Source: Palsa-506 sp963709075
GTDB lineage: Bacteria > Actinomycetota > Actinomycetes > Streptosporangiales > Streptosporangiaceae
Assembly: GCA_963709075.1 (NCBI GenBank)
Contig: CAVPUY010000011.1
Location: forward strand, 62,001-126,000
Direction of reading: 5' to 3'
Length of the DNA stretch: 64,000 nucleotides
The position numbers were made by a program, and so were the translations under genes. This document shows positions 21,176 to 31,212 of the stretch, one piece after another. Under the pieces are notes generated by a model. It searched no databases. It saw only the letters and a program-made list of their open reading frames with translations, and was not told the DNA's origin. Within the stretch, counting starts at the first letter, position 1. Each line of letters starts with the position of its first letter.

Positions 21176-22105
21176 ATGACCAATGACAACCCGCGCGGCC
21201 CGGCCGCGCCCGCAGGTGATCCCGCGCCGCATCCGGCGCGGCTCGGCGTCGGCGTCATCGGCGCCGGCCGGGTAGGCAGCGTCCTGGCCGCCGCGCTCGG
21301 CCGGGCCGGGCACCGCGTGGTCGCCGTCGCGGCGGTCTCCGACGCGTCCGTCCTGCGGATCCGCAGGAACCTGCCCGGCGTGCCGGTACTGCCGCCTGAC
21401 CAGGTGCTCGCCGGGGCCGACCTGGTGCTGCTGACCGTGCCCGATGACGTGCTGCCCGGCCTGGTCGCCGGGCTGGCGTCGGCCGGCCCGCCGATGCAGG
21501 GCCGCCTGGTCGCGCACGCCAGCGGCCGGCACGGCCTGGCCGTGCTCGAGCCTGCTACCCGCCGCGGCGCGCTGCCGCTCGCGCTGCATCCGGTGATGAC
21601 CTTCACCGGCAGGCCGGACGACATCGACAAGCTGGCCGGGATCTGCTTCGGGGTAACAGCGCCTGAGCCGCTCAGGCCGGCGGCCGAGGCGCTGGTGGTA
21701 GAGATGGGCGGGGAACCCGTGTTCATCGCCGAGGAACGCAGGGGGCTCTACCACGCGGCGCTGGCGAGTTCCGCCAATCACCTGGTGACCTTGGTCGTCC
21801 AGGCAGCGGACCTGCTGCGGCAGGCCGGAGTGGCCAATACCGGCCGGATGCTCGGGCCGCTGCTGTCCGCCGCGCTCGACAACGCGCTCCGGCTCGGCGA
21901 CGCGGCGCTGACCGGACCGGTGGCCCGCGGCGACGCCGACACCGTTGCCAGCCACATCCAGGCGCTGCGGGCCGCGTCACCAGAGGGCGTCGCTGCCTAC
22001 ATCGCGCTGGCCAGGCTCACCGCGGACCGGGCCCTGGCGGCCGGGTCACTCGCCACCGCGGACGCGCAGCGCCTGCTTGACGTGCTCGCCGGGACCTCGC
22101 GGTGA
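21176..22105 (+). CDS. Rossmann-fold and DUF2520 domain protein
   Basis: The N-terminal NAD(P)-binding fold begins LGVGVIGAGRVGSVLAAALGRAG at about residue 22, with VPDDVLPGLV further on. The C-terminal DUF2520 domain has HPVMTFTG and HAALASSANHLVTLV. It resembles NADP-dependent dehydrogenases such as ketopantoate reductase. It is located directly upstream of panC and coupled to it by GTGA, and it may supply pantoate-pathway reductase activity. That role is an inference from context. ATG 21176 follows GGAACGAG. Confidence 0.85.
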   Translation: MTNDNPRGPAAPAGDPAPHPARLGVGVIGAGRVGSVLAAALGRAGHRVVAVAAVSDASVLRIRRNLPGVPVLPPDQVLAGADLVLLTVPDDVLPGLVAGLASAGPPMQGRLVAHASGRHGLAVLEPATRRGALPLALHPVMTFTGRPDDIDKLAGICFGVTAPEPLRPAAEALVVEMGGEPVFIAEERRGLYHAALASSANHLVTLVVQAADLLRQAGVANTGRMLGPLLSAALDNALRLGDAALTGPVARGDADTVASHIQALRAASPEGVAAYIALARLTADRALAAGSLATADAQRLLDVLAGTSR

Positions 22106-22992
22106 TTCCCGTGCTGGCCAGGACCAGGGCCGGGCTCGCTGCGGCGCGCGGCGGCCTGGCCGGGCCGGTGGTGCTCGTCCCGACCATGGGCGCGCTGCAC
22201 GACGGCCACCGGGCACTCCTGCGCCGCGCCAGGCAGATATCGAGCCGAAACGGGAACATCGTGGTTTCTGTCTTCGTCAACCCGCTGCAGTTCGGGCCGG
22301 GCGAGGATTTCGGCCGCTATCCGCGGGCCATGGACCGGGACCTGGCCGTCTGCGCGGAAGAGGGGGTAGCCGTCGTCTTCGCGCCGGATCGCGACGAGGT
22401 CTATCCGGCCGAGCCCATGGTCACCGTGGATCCCGGGCCGATGGGCCGGCTGCTCGAGGGAAAGTCGAGGCCGGGGTTCTTCAGCGGCGTGCTGACCGTG
22501 GTGCTCAAGCTATTCCAGCTGGTACAGCCCGACGTGGCCGTGTTCGGCGAGAAGGACGCGCAGCAGCTCGCCCTGGTCCGGCGGATGACCGCCGACCTTG
22601 ACCTCGGGGTCGAGATCGCGGCGGTGCCCACCTTCCGGGAACCGGCTGGCCTGGCCGTATCAAGCCGGAACGGCTACCTCTCCGGCCCGCAGCGGGCGAC
22701 GGCGCTCGCGCTTTCCCGCGCGCTGGCGGCGGGCCGGGAGCACGCGCAGGCCTGCCCGGCCAAGGTGCTGGCGGCCGCGCAGGAGGTGCTGGCCGGCGCC
22801 GCCGTGGCTGACCCGCCGCTGCGGGCCGATTACCTGGCGCTGGTCGATCCGGGCACGTTCGGCGCGGCCGCCGACGGCTACCGTGGCCCGGCCATCCTGC
22901 TGGTGGCCGGCACGGTCGGCTCGACCAGGCTGATCGATAACGTGCCGCTGCTGATCGGCGGCCCGGATGGGGTGAGGTCACCGTGCTGCTGA
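22102..22992 (+). CDS. panC: Pantothenate synthetase (pantoate-beta-alanine ligase)
   Basis: Joins pantoate and beta-alanine with ATP to form pantothenate. The PTMGALHDGH nucleotidylyltransferase motif is near residue 32, followed by SVFVNPLQFGPGEDFGRYPR, FGEKDAQQLALVRRM and VSSRNGYLS. It has 296 residues. The stop lies inside the coaX gene. The panD gene that often sits between panC and coaX is missing from this window. Confidence 0.96.
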   Translation: MIPVLARTRAGLAAARGGLAGPVVLVPTMGALHDGHRALLRRARQISSRNGNIVVSVFVNPLQFGPGEDFGRYPRAMDRDLAVCAEEGVAVVFAPDRDEVYPAEPMVTVDPGPMGRLLEGKSRPGFFSGVLTVVLKLFQLVQPDVAVFGEKDAQQLALVRRMTADLDLGVEIAAVPTFREPAGLAVSSRNGYLSGPQRATALALSRALAAGREHAQACPAKVLAAAQEVLAGAAVADPPLRADYLALVDPGTFGAAADGYRGPAILLVAGTVGSTRLIDNVPLLIGGPDGVRSPCC

Positions 22993-23774
22993 CAATCGAC
23001 GTGGGCAACACCAACACCGTGCTCGGCATCTTCGACGGCGATGAGGTCACCGAGCACTGGCGCATCGCCACCGTCCCGGACCGGACGGCGGACGAGCTCG
23101 CCGTCCTCATGCAGGGCCTGCTCGCGCAGAGCACCCGGCTCAAGGAGCCAGCTGTGACCGGCATCGCGCTGTGCTCCACGGTGCCGTCCGTTCTGCATGA
23201 GATGCGGGAGATGTTCAGCCGGTACTACGCCGACCTGCCCGCCGTCATCGTGGAGCCCGGCGTGAAGACCGGCGTGCCGGTGCGGATGGACAATCCCAAG
23301 GAAGTCGGCAGTGACCGGATCATGAATGCCGCCGCCGCCGCGCATCTTTACGGCGGCCCGGCCGTCGTCGTCGACTTCGGCACGTCGACCAACTTCGACG
23401 CGGTCGGCGAGCGGGGCGAATTCGTCGGCGGCGCGCTCGCGCCGGGCATCGAGATCTCGGTCGACGCGCTCTCCCGGCGCGCCGCGCAACTGCTCAAGGT
23501 GGAGCTGACCCGGCCGAACCGGGTCATCGGCAGAAACACGGTCGAGGCGCTGCAGTCCGGGATCATCTTCGGCTTCGCCGGGCAGATCGAGGGCATCGCG
23601 GGGCGGATGGCCAGGGAGCTCGTTCCCGGCGATCCCGACTCGGTCACGATCATCGCCACCGGCGGTCTCGCGCCGCTTGTCATCGACGAGGTCGGGCTGA
23701 TCGACGCGTACGAGCCGTGGCTGACGCTGATCGGCCTCCGGCTGACGTTCGAGCGCAACACCGCTGACGGCTAG
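22983..23774 (+). CDS. coaX: Type III pantothenate kinase
   Basis: First step of coenzyme A synthesis. The ASKHA-fold phosphate loop is IDVGNTNTVLG at residues 5-15; VGSDRIMNAAAA and VVDFGTSTNFDAV are the pantothenate and nucleotide motifs, and ALAPGIEIS completes the site. Residue count is 263. GTG 22983 overlaps panC by ten bases, so the pair is translationally coupled. Confidence 0.95.
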   Translation: MLLTIDVGNTNTVLGIFDGDEVTEHWRIATVPDRTADELAVLMQGLLAQSTRLKEPAVTGIALCSTVPSVLHEMREMFSRYYADLPAVIVEPGVKTGVPVRMDNPKEVGSDRIMNAAAAAHLYGGPAVVVDFGTSTNFDAVGERGEFVGGALAPGIEISVDALSRRAAQLLKVELTRPNRVIGRNTVEALQSGIIFGFAGQIEGIAGRMARELVPGDPDSVTIIATGGLAPLVIDEVGLIDAYEPWLTLIGLRLTFERNTADG

Positions 23775-23787
23775 TAATCTCGGGCAG

Positions 23788-25305
23788 ATGACAGCGGATC
23801 AGGCCGCCCGGAGCGAGCCGGCTGAGCGGACCAGCGACCTGCCGGAGCAGATGCGGGTGCGGCTGGCGAAGCTGGACGCGATCCGCGCGGCCGGCGGTGA
23901 CCCCTACCCGGTCGGCTTCCCGCGCACCGCGGCCATCGCCGAGGTACGGGAACGGTTCGGCGGCCTGCAGCCGGGCGCGGCGACGGGCGAGCGGGCCGGC
24001 ATCGCCGGCCGGGTGATGCTGTCCCGCACCAGCGGCAAGCTGTGCTTCGCCACGATCAGGGACGGCACCGGCGACCTGCAGGCGATGATCTCGCTTGACC
24101 GGGTTGGCGAGGAGGCGCTGGCCGCCTGGAAGCGGGACGTGGACCTCGGGGACCAGGTCGGGGTGGCCGGCGAGGTCATTTCCTCCCGCCGCGGTGAGCT
24201 CTCGGTGCTCGCCGACTCGTTCGCGGTCACCGCCAAGGCGCTCAGGCCGCTGCCGGACAAGCACGCGGGCCTGGCGGATCCGGGTTCGCGGGTACGGCAG
24301 CGCTATCTGGACCTGATCGTCAACCCCGAAGCGCGGCGGATGGCCGAGCTGCGCGGCACCGTCACCAGGTCGCTGCGCGAGGAACTGCACCGGCGCGGCT
24401 TCCTCGAGGCTGAGACGCCGGTGCTGCAGGTACTGCACGGCGGCGCCAACGCCCGGCCATTCGTCACCCACAGCAATGCCTACGATATGGATCTGTACCT
24501 GCGGATCGCGCTTGAGCTCTACCTCAAGCGGCTGATCGTCGGCGGCATCGAGAAGGTCTACGAGATCGGCCGGATCTTCCGCAACGAGGGCGCAGACAGC
24601 ACGCACAATCCCGAGTTCACCATGCTGGAGCTGTACGAGGCCTACGGCGATTACGATTCGATGGCGACGCTGACCAGGGAGCTGATCCAGGCTGCGGCGC
24701 GGGACGCGCTCGGCGGCACGGTACTGCGCAGGCCGGATGGCTCCGAGCATGACATCGGCGGGGAGTGGCAGCACAAGACGGTGCACGGGGCGGTGTCCGA
24801 GGCGCTCGGCGAGGAGGTCACGCCGGATACCGGCGAGGAACGGCTGCGCCAGCTCGCCGCCGGCGCCGATGTCCACGTCGAGCCCGGCTGGAATCGCGGC
24901 CAGGTGCTGCTGGAGATGTACGAGCACCTGGCCGAGCGCCGGACCGTGGCGCCGACGTTCTACCGGGATTTCCCTGTCGAGGTGGCCCCGCTCACCCGGG
25001 CGCACCGCGATGATCCCAGGCTCGCGGAGAAATGGGACCTGGTGGCGTTCGGAACCGAGATCGGGACTGCCTACTCGGAGCTCGTCGACCCGGTGGAGCA
25101 GCGGGCCCGCTTCACCGCGCAGTCGCTGCTCGCGGCGGGCGGCGACGCCGAGGCCATGCAGCTGGACGAGGACTTCCTCCGGGCACTCGAGCACGGCATG
25201 CCGCCGACCGGCGGGATGGGCATGGGCATCGACCGGCTGCTGATCATGCTCACCGGCGCAAGCGTCCGCGAGACGATCCTGTTTCCGCTCGTCCGGCCAG
25301 AATAA
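23788..25305 (+). CDS. lysS: Lysyl-tRNA synthetase, class II
   Basis: Charges tRNA-Lys. It has an OB-fold anticodon domain at about 60-165 and the class II core with motif 1 RSLREELHRRGFLEAETPVL, motif 2 EIGRIFRNEGADSTHNPEFTMLE and motif 3 GMGMGIDRLLIML. It has 505 residues and is complete. It starts 13 bases after the coaX stop in the same unit. The order panC-coaX-lysS is standard; lsr2, which usually follows, is displaced by 6 kb here. Confidence 0.96.
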   Translation: MTADQAARSEPAERTSDLPEQMRVRLAKLDAIRAAGGDPYPVGFPRTAAIAEVRERFGGLQPGAATGERAGIAGRVMLSRTSGKLCFATIRDGTGDLQAMISLDRVGEEALAAWKRDVDLGDQVGVAGEVISSRRGELSVLADSFAVTAKALRPLPDKHAGLADPGSRVRQRYLDLIVNPEARRMAELRGTVTRSLREELHRRGFLEAETPVLQVLHGGANARPFVTHSNAYDMDLYLRIALELYLKRLIVGGIEKVYEIGRIFRNEGADSTHNPEFTMLELYEAYGDYDSMATLTRELIQAAARDALGGTVLRRPDGSEHDIGGEWQHKTVHGAVSEALGEEVTPDTGEERLRQLAAGADVHVEPGWNRGQVLLEMYEHLAERRTVAPTFYRDFPVEVAPLTRAHRDDPRLAEKWDLVAFGTEIGTAYSELVDPVEQRARFTAQSLLAAGGDAEAMQLDEDFLRALEHGMPPTGGMGMGIDRLLIMLTGASVRETILFPLVRPE

Positions 25306-25327
25306 GGCGAGGCGGGCGGGAACCGGG

Positions 25328-26338
25328 TCAGCCGACGATCCGCACGGCCCCCACGTAATCGCTCCAGAAGATCGGCTGGATCTGCACGTCCTCCCCGGTC
25401 TGCGGCGCGTCCAGCATGAGACCGTCTCCGACGTACAAGCCGACGTGGCTGATGTCGGGGAAGAAGAACACCAGGTCTCCCGGCTGCAGCTGGCTGCGCG
25501 AGACATGCACGCCCGCATTCCACTGCAGTCCGGTGAAATGCGGCAGGCTGATCCCGACCTGGGCATAGGCCCACATGACGAGGCCGGAGCAATCGAAATC
25601 GTTAGGCCCGCTGCCGCCCCAGACATAAGGGTCACCGCGCTTCGTCAGCGCCCACCGAAGTGCCTGCAGGCCAATCGAGTGGCCATCAGGAATCTTGATG
25701 TCCGGGTACTTGCCGGTCCGCTTGAATTCGTCCATCGCGCGGGCGAAGGCCGCGCTGTTCAGCACGTTCTCACGGCGCTGAATCGCGTGCACCTTGGTGT
25801 TCATCTGGGCGGCGAGCACGGCGGCCTTGCGGGCCTCCTGCTGCGCGGTCAGCCGGGCCCGCTCGGCGGCGGCCTCGGCCGACGCCAGGTCGGTCACCTT
25901 GTCGCCGTTCTCCTGCTGGATCTGGAGCATGATCGACGCCCGGTTGGCGAATGCCTGCGGGTCGCTGCTCTGCAGCAGCTGCAGCGCCGGGTCGAAGCTG
26001 CCGGTCATGTACCCCTGGGCGGCAATCTGGCCGACTGCGGCCTGGCCGGCGCTGAGCTGCCTGGCGTCCCGGCTGGCGGTCTCCGTGGCGATCCTGGCCT
26101 CGGTCTTCGCCTGGGTGAGCTGGATCTTCAGCCCGTCGTACTGCTCGCTGAGGCTGTCGATCTGGTTGGCCAGCTTGGTGGCCCTGGCCAGCAGCGCCTT
26201 GAGGCTGGCCGGCGTGCTGGCCGGGGCCGCGGCCGCGGTAACGGCAGGCAGCGCCAGGCTCGCCAGCGTCGCGGCCCCGGCCAGCATCGCAATGCGGCCC
26301 AATGCCCGGCGTGATCTGCCGACCGGCGAGCGCTCCAC
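25328..26338 (-). CDS. Secreted NlpC/P60 peptidoglycan hydrolase with coiled-coil
   Basis: A cell-wall D,L-endopeptidase. Signal peptide about residues 1-38 (ALGRIAMLAGAATLASLALPAVTAAAA), a coiled-coil at 45-195 rich in Ala/Gln/Glu, and a C-terminal NlpC/P60 domain with catalytic Cys250 in NDFDCSGLV and His298 in DISHVGLYVG. This layout resembles RipA/CwlO-type enzymes whose coiled-coil is a regulatory arm. The GTG start at 26338 follows AGGAG. Upstream on the same strand is a c-di-AMP riboswitch, so expression should respond to c-di-AMP. Convergent with lysS. Confidence 0.92.
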   Translation of the reverse strand: MERSPVGRSRRALGRIAMLAGAATLASLALPAVTAAAAPASTPASLKALLARATKLANQIDSLSEQYDGLKIQLTQAKTEARIATETASRDARQLSAGQAAVGQIAAQGYMTGSFDPALQLLQSSDPQAFANRASIMLQIQQENGDKVTDLASAEAAAERARLTAQQEARKAAVLAAQMNTKVHAIQRRENVLNSAAFARAMDEFKRTGKYPDIKIPDGHSIGLQALRWALTKRGDPYVWGGSGPNDFDCSGLVMWAYAQVGISLPHFTGLQWNAGVHVSRSQLQPGDLVFFFPDISHVGLYVGDGLMLDAPQTGEDVQIQPIFWSDYVGAVRIVG

Positions 26339-26357
26339 GCGGAGTCTCCTATTCTCC

Positions 26358-26490
26358 TCGGCCGCCTACCGGGTTAGCTGACGGGTTCGGGCCGGAGCAG
26401 CCCTACGGCGGGCCGTGACCGCGAACGGCCACGGCCGCCGATTCACCCCGGGGATCGTGGGTCCCCGGCTCCCCGGAACGCAGTCGCGCG
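26358..26490 (-). promoter_or_regulatory. ydaO/yuaA-type cyclic di-AMP riboswitch
   Basis: Read on the minus strand, the leader contains the conserved elements of this class in order: GTTCCGGGGAGCC and GGGGTGAATCGGC, a variable GC hairpin, GTAGGGCTGCTCC, and the 3' block CGAACCCGTCAGCTAACCC followed by GGTAGGCGGCC. It ends 20 bases before the NlpC/P60 start, next to the AGGAG ribosome site. In actinomycetes such elements control wall hydrolases and typically turn expression off when c-di-AMP is high. Boundaries are approximate. DisA, which makes the ligand, is at 36754-37845. Confidence 0.9.
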
Positions 26491-26510
26491 CCAGGAACTC
26501 GGCGGGTCGT

Positions 26511-26539
26511 GTCAGCCGCCCCCGAAGGGGGCGGCTGAC
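26511..26539. repeat. Perfect 13-bp stem hairpin just 5' of the riboswitch
   Basis: GTCAGCCGCCCCC at 26511-26523 pairs exactly with 26527-26539 across a GAA loop. It lies 5' of the riboswitch in the NlpC leader, about 20 bases outside it. No U-tract on either strand. It may be a bidirectional terminator or a leader-stabilising stem. Confidence 0.75.
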
Positions 26540-26920
26540 AGCGGGGTAACAGCGTTGGAGACTAATCGAAGCAAGACCTGCCGCGAACCAAAACGACAGA
26601 AGTTTTAGACTTTGCCGCAGGGTCGGCTGTTACAGGTTTTACCCCGCTGCTGGTAACGGCTGTGCTGTTATCCTCCGCGGTCCGCAGGCGGCATTAGGGA
26701 AAGCCGGGTCTGCGCAGGTCACGATGCAAGCAACCAGGTCTCGCCCGGCTATGTGATCTGCATGTGATTCGCGGTGTACCGGGCCGCAGCGCGGCCGTCC
26801 GATGCCACTACGTAATTGCTTCGTAACACGGCGTCGTGCCCGGGTGAATTGCCCTCGCGGTTTGACCAGCTGTGTGCCGGGGGCACGTCAGAACCTGAAC
26901 CGGCCGCAGGAGGAATCGTT
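26540..26920. other. Divergent intergenic region, NlpC/P60 and oxidoreductase
   Basis: A relatively AT-rich spacer that should hold both promoters. An 11-base inverted pair, CAGCGGGGTAA at 26539-26549 and its complement at about 26640-26650, flanks 90 bases and could be an operator or chance. A GGAGGA ribosome site at 26908-26914 serves the gene at 26921. Confidence 0.4.
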
Positions 26921-27843
26921 GTGCAAGCTGTAACCGTGCGAGACCGGGCCGCTGGTGCCGCCGGGCTCACGCTATCCGACATCCCGCACCCCCGCGCGGC
27001 CGAAAACGACGTGATCGTGCGCGTCTACGCGGCCGGGTTCACCCCGGGAGAGCTGGACTGGCCGGGCACGTGGACCGATCGGGCCGGCCGCGACCGGACC
27101 CCGAGCGTGCCCGGACACGAGCTGTCGGGTGTTGTCAGCGAGCTGGGCTACGGCACCACCGGCTTGACCGTGGGCCAGCGGGTGTTCGGGCTGGCCGACT
27201 GGACCCGCGACGGGGCGCTGGCTGAGTACACGGCGGTGGAGGCCCGCAACCTCGCCCCGCTCCCGGCGGACATCGGCTACACCGTGGCCGCCGCCGTGCC
27301 CATCTCCGGGCTGACCGCCTGGCAGGGCCTCTTCGACCACGCCGGGCTAAGGACCGGCCAGACCGTCCTGATCCACGGCGCCGCGGGCGGCGTCGGGTCC
27401 ATGGCGGTGCAACTCGCGCACGAGCTGGGCGCCCGCGTAATCGGCACCGGTCGCGCCGCGGACCGGGAGGCCGCCCTCGGCCTGGGCGCGGACGTATTCG
27501 TAGACCTGCAGGCCGGCCTGCTGGAGGAAATCGGCGAGGTCGACGCGGTGTTCGATGTCATCGGGGCGAGGTCCTCGAACGCACGGCCTCGCTGGTGCGC
27601 GCCGGCGGAACGCTGGTCACGATCATCGGCCTGCCGAAGGTGCGGCCCGCCGGCGGCCGGGCGATCTTCTTTGTCGTCGAGCCGGACCGGCTCCGGCTGG
27701 CGGACCTCGCCGAGCGGGTGCGGTCCGGGCGGCTGCAGCCGATCATCGGGGCCGTACGGCCGCTGGCCGAGGCACCGTCCGCGTTCACGCCCGGCCGCCG
27801 GATGCCCGGCAAGACGATCATCCGCGTCACGGAAGGCGAATAA
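26921..27843 (+). CDS. Zinc-independent quinone oxidoreductase-type MDR dehydrogenase, one frameshift
   Basis: NADPH-dependent medium-chain dehydrogenase/reductase. The GroES-like part has FTPGELDWPGTW and VPGHELSGVVSELG; the nucleotide-binding part has VLIHGAAGGVGSMAVQLAHELGA. Zinc ligands of alcohol dehydrogenases are absent. One missing base in a G-run near 27560 splits the gene before the LVRAGGTLVTIIG segment; restoring it gives 307 residues. GTG 26921 with CAGGAGGA upstream is preferred over the longer open frame from 26816. Divergent from the NlpC gene; substrate unknown. Confidence 0.85.
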
Positions 27844-27897
27844 CGGAAGGCGGGTACCTGATCGGCCGGCTGACCGGTCCCGGGCGAGCGACCTGTA

Positions 27898-30800
27898 TCA
27901 GAGCAGCCGGAGTTGCCTGGCTGCGGGCCGGCCGGGCCTGGCCGGCGGCCGGCGGTCGAGCGCTGCCGGATCAATGGCGGCCAGGAACGGCGAAGGGCCT
28001 GCGACCGTGGCGGCGCCATGCCTGCTGCGCCGGGTGGCACAGCTCAGGAACAGCCGGGCCCGCGCCCTGGTCATGCCGACGAAAAGCAGCCGCCGCTCTT
28101 CGTCAAGGTCCGCTCGGCCGGAACGTGCCGCGCCGGGCACCCACAGCGGGAGCAGGCCCTGCTCGCAGCCGGCCACGAAGACAGCGCCGAACTCCAGGCC
28201 CTTGGCTGCGTGCAGGGTCGCCAGCGTGACGGCGCCCGCCCGCGGATCCAGGGCGTCGGCCACCGCGCCGAGCGCTATCTCGGTCAGGAACAGCTCGAGG
28301 TCGCTGCCGCACCGGCGGGCCAGCGGGAGCAGCACCTGGCCCGCTGACCGGACGTCTACGGCCCGGCCGCCAGGATTGATGGCCGCCAGCCTGCGCACAG
28401 CGGCGCGGAGCCTGGCGGCCACCGCCGGCTCGCAGTCGCCGCCTTCGCTGGCCTCGGGGTAGCTGTCGCCTCCGGCGCTCACCAGGCGCATCTCCCTGAC
28501 GATCTCGGCGACGCCCGCCCTGCGGTCAAGCAGGTCGTGCGAGCTCTTCTGGAATGGCAGCCCGGCTCGCGCCAGCGCCCGGCCCAGCGGGCCGGCCTGC
28601 GCGTCGGTCCGGTACAGCACGGCCACATCGGACAGGGCGATGTCCTTCTGGCCGTATCCGTCCGCGAGCCCGCTGTCCAGCGAGTGGAAGGACGACCCGC
28701 CAAGCAGCCGGTCGATGGCCGCGGCGATCCACGCCGCCTCGGCGCCCTCGTCGGCCGCCTCGTGGAAGAGGACGGGGGCGCCATCCGGCGCCGCGGCCTC
28801 GAGGCGGCGATCAGGCACGAGCGTCGCCGGGGCTATCGCCTGCAGCGCGGCGGTGACGATGGCGCGGCTGGCGCGGTAGCTCCTGGTCAGCTGCCGGGTG
28901 GTGGCGCCGGGAAAGTCGGCCGCGAAACGCAGGAAGAAGCCCACGTCCGCGCCGCGGAAGCCGTAGATGGCCTGATCCGGATCCCCGATGGCGGTAAGCC
29001 CCCGGCCGTCGCCCGCCAGCAGCCGCAGCAGGTCGTACTGCGCAGCGTCGATGTCCTGGTATTCGTCCACGCTGATCAGCGGCCACCGCTCGCGCAGCCG
29101 CCGGCCAGCGCTTGATCAGCGCGCAGCATCGCTACGGGCAGCTCGATGAGGCCATCGAAGTCGACCAGATTGCCAGCCAGCAGTGCCTTGACGAGCAGCT
29201 CCCGCTGCGCGGGGTCGGCTGCTGCGGCGGTGAGCAGCCGCCTGCCGTCCCGCTGGGACCCGGCTAGTTCCGCCGCGGCCGCGAGCCGGGCGGCATCGTC
29301 AGCGACACCGAACCGGGCCGCCAGCCCAGCCTGCTGGTAGTGCTCCCGCAGGATCATCAGGCCAAGACCGTGGAAGGTGGTGACGGCAGCCTGGCCGGCC
29401 CGGCCATGGCGGCCTCCGCCGGGGCTACCACCGCCAGCCGCTCCCGCAACTCCCGTGCTGCCCGCCGGGTGAAGGTGATCGCGAGGCACGACTCAGGAGC
29501 GGCGCCGCGCTCGGCGATCTGGTCGGCGATCCGGTGGGCCAGCGTCCGGGTCTTGCCGGTGCCTGGTCCCGCGATGATCATCAGCGGGCTGGCCGCCAGC
29601 ATCGCCGCCCGCTGGTCCGGATCAAGGTCAGGATCACCGTTACTCGTCGCCGGCCGGCCGGCCGGCGCACCGGCCGTTGCCGGCTGCCGGACAGGACGCG
29701 CCGGCCGCGGCCTGCCGGGAGCCGGCCGCGGCAGGTCAAAGAGCGGAGCCGACCGGTCGAGTTCGCCGGGACCGAAAAGGCGCACCGTGCCGTATTCACC
29801 GTCATACCCGGCTTCCCGCCGCACCTCGCCGCGGCGCAGCCGGGCTACGGCCTCGGCCAGCAGGCTGCCGCCTGCCCGGCTGAGATCACCAAGCCGCACG
29901 TCGCTGAGGATGCCCAGCTCAGGGCCGAAAGCGGCAACAAGCCGGCGAACCTCCGCCCCGACTTTCTTGCTCTTCGCGCCGGTGGCCAGGATTTCGCCAA
30001 CGACCTGCGGCAGCTGCACCAGATTGGTGAATCGGGCGGCGCCAGGCGGCCGATAGCCAGCCGGCCGGTCGGCAAGCTCCGCGACCCTGTGCAGCACGCC
30101 GACGGTCACTTGCCTGCCGCACTCCGGGCACTTCCCGGCACGGGATCTGGTCTGGGCGGGCTCGAGCCGCACGCCGCACTTCCGGTGGCCGTCCAGGTGG
30201 TACTTGCCCTCCTCTGGATAGAACTCGACGGTGCCAATCAGCCCGTCTCCGGTGCGCAGCGCGCCGGCCATCGCGAAATAATCAAGGCGGGTGCCGAACG
30301 TGGTCGCCTCGCGGCCGAGCATCGGCGGTGAATGCGCGTCCGAGTTGCTCATCAGCTGATAGGCATCGAGCCCGGAGCACATCCAGTTCATCGGCGGATC
30401 CGAGGAGAGTCCGGTCTCGATCGCGAAGATTTCTCCGGCCAGATCGGCGTAGCAGTCCGCGACCGAATCGAAGCCCGATTTGGAACCGAGCACCGCGAAC
30501 CATGGCGTCCAAACGTGAGCAGGCACGAGATAGCAGCCTGGCCCGCCGTCAAGGGTGATCTCAAGCAGATGACGCGAGTCGAGTCCGAGGATCGGACGGC
30601 CGTCCGATGCCAGATTCCCGATCTTCGAAAGCGCGGCTGTGATGCGATCAGCCGCCCCGAACGTTGGCGCGTACAGAAGATGATGAACCTTCCTGGTCCG
30701 ATCACCGCCCCGGTAGATCGTGGAGATCTCTGCCGACAACATGAACCGGACCTGCTGACGGCAGCCCGGCGGGGAGGTTCGCTGCACCCGGTCCGCGATC

Positions 30801-31042
30801 TCCGGGTGCAGCCGGAAAAGGCCCGGCTCGGCGGGAATTAACTTTTCCTTCAGCTCTTCCGCCCAGGCAGGGTGGGTGAAATCGCCGGTGCCCACAACTG
30901 TGATGCCCTTGCGCAGGGCCCACCACGCAAGGTGCTCTATGTCGCAGTCCCTACTGCAGGCCCGGGAGAACCTGGAGTGGATGTGCAGGTCGGCATGGAA
31001 CAAGCTGTCGCTGTCCGCTCTGAAGGAAACGCTGCCCGGCAC
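27898..31042 (-). CDS. PHP phosphoesterase-UvrD/Rep helicase fusion, two frameshifts
   Basis: An N-terminal PHP domain of the COG1379 type: HADLHIHSRFSRACS with H20/H22, GTGDFTHPAW, LSAEISTIY, KVHHLLYAP, PAHVWTPWF and NSDAHSPP are metal-site segments. A zinc-ribbon follows (KCG...KCPECG). From about residue 470 there is a complete SF1A helicase: Walker A AGPGTGKT near 490, DEYQDI, GDPDQAIYGFRGAD, TLHAAKGLEF and LLFVGMTRARARLFLS. Missing bases near 29390 and 29105 split it; repaired length is 1048 residues. GTG 31042 is a likely start, since the first open TTG at 31135 adds unrelated sequence. Probably a DNA-repair nuclease-helicase, but its reaction is not established. Confidence 0.85.
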
Positions 31043-31212
31043 TGGGCCAGGTCCGATATTGCCAGACCGGCCGGGTGCGTATGCGCAGTTCCGCGTGCTA
31101 CCCGGCGCGACCGCGCCGAGGCGGATGCGTGACAATGCGAGGAGAGCTTTCGCCTGCCGCAGCGGAGCGCCGCTGCGGCAGCCGTCAGCCGGCCTGGAGG
31201 CAGGAGGATACT

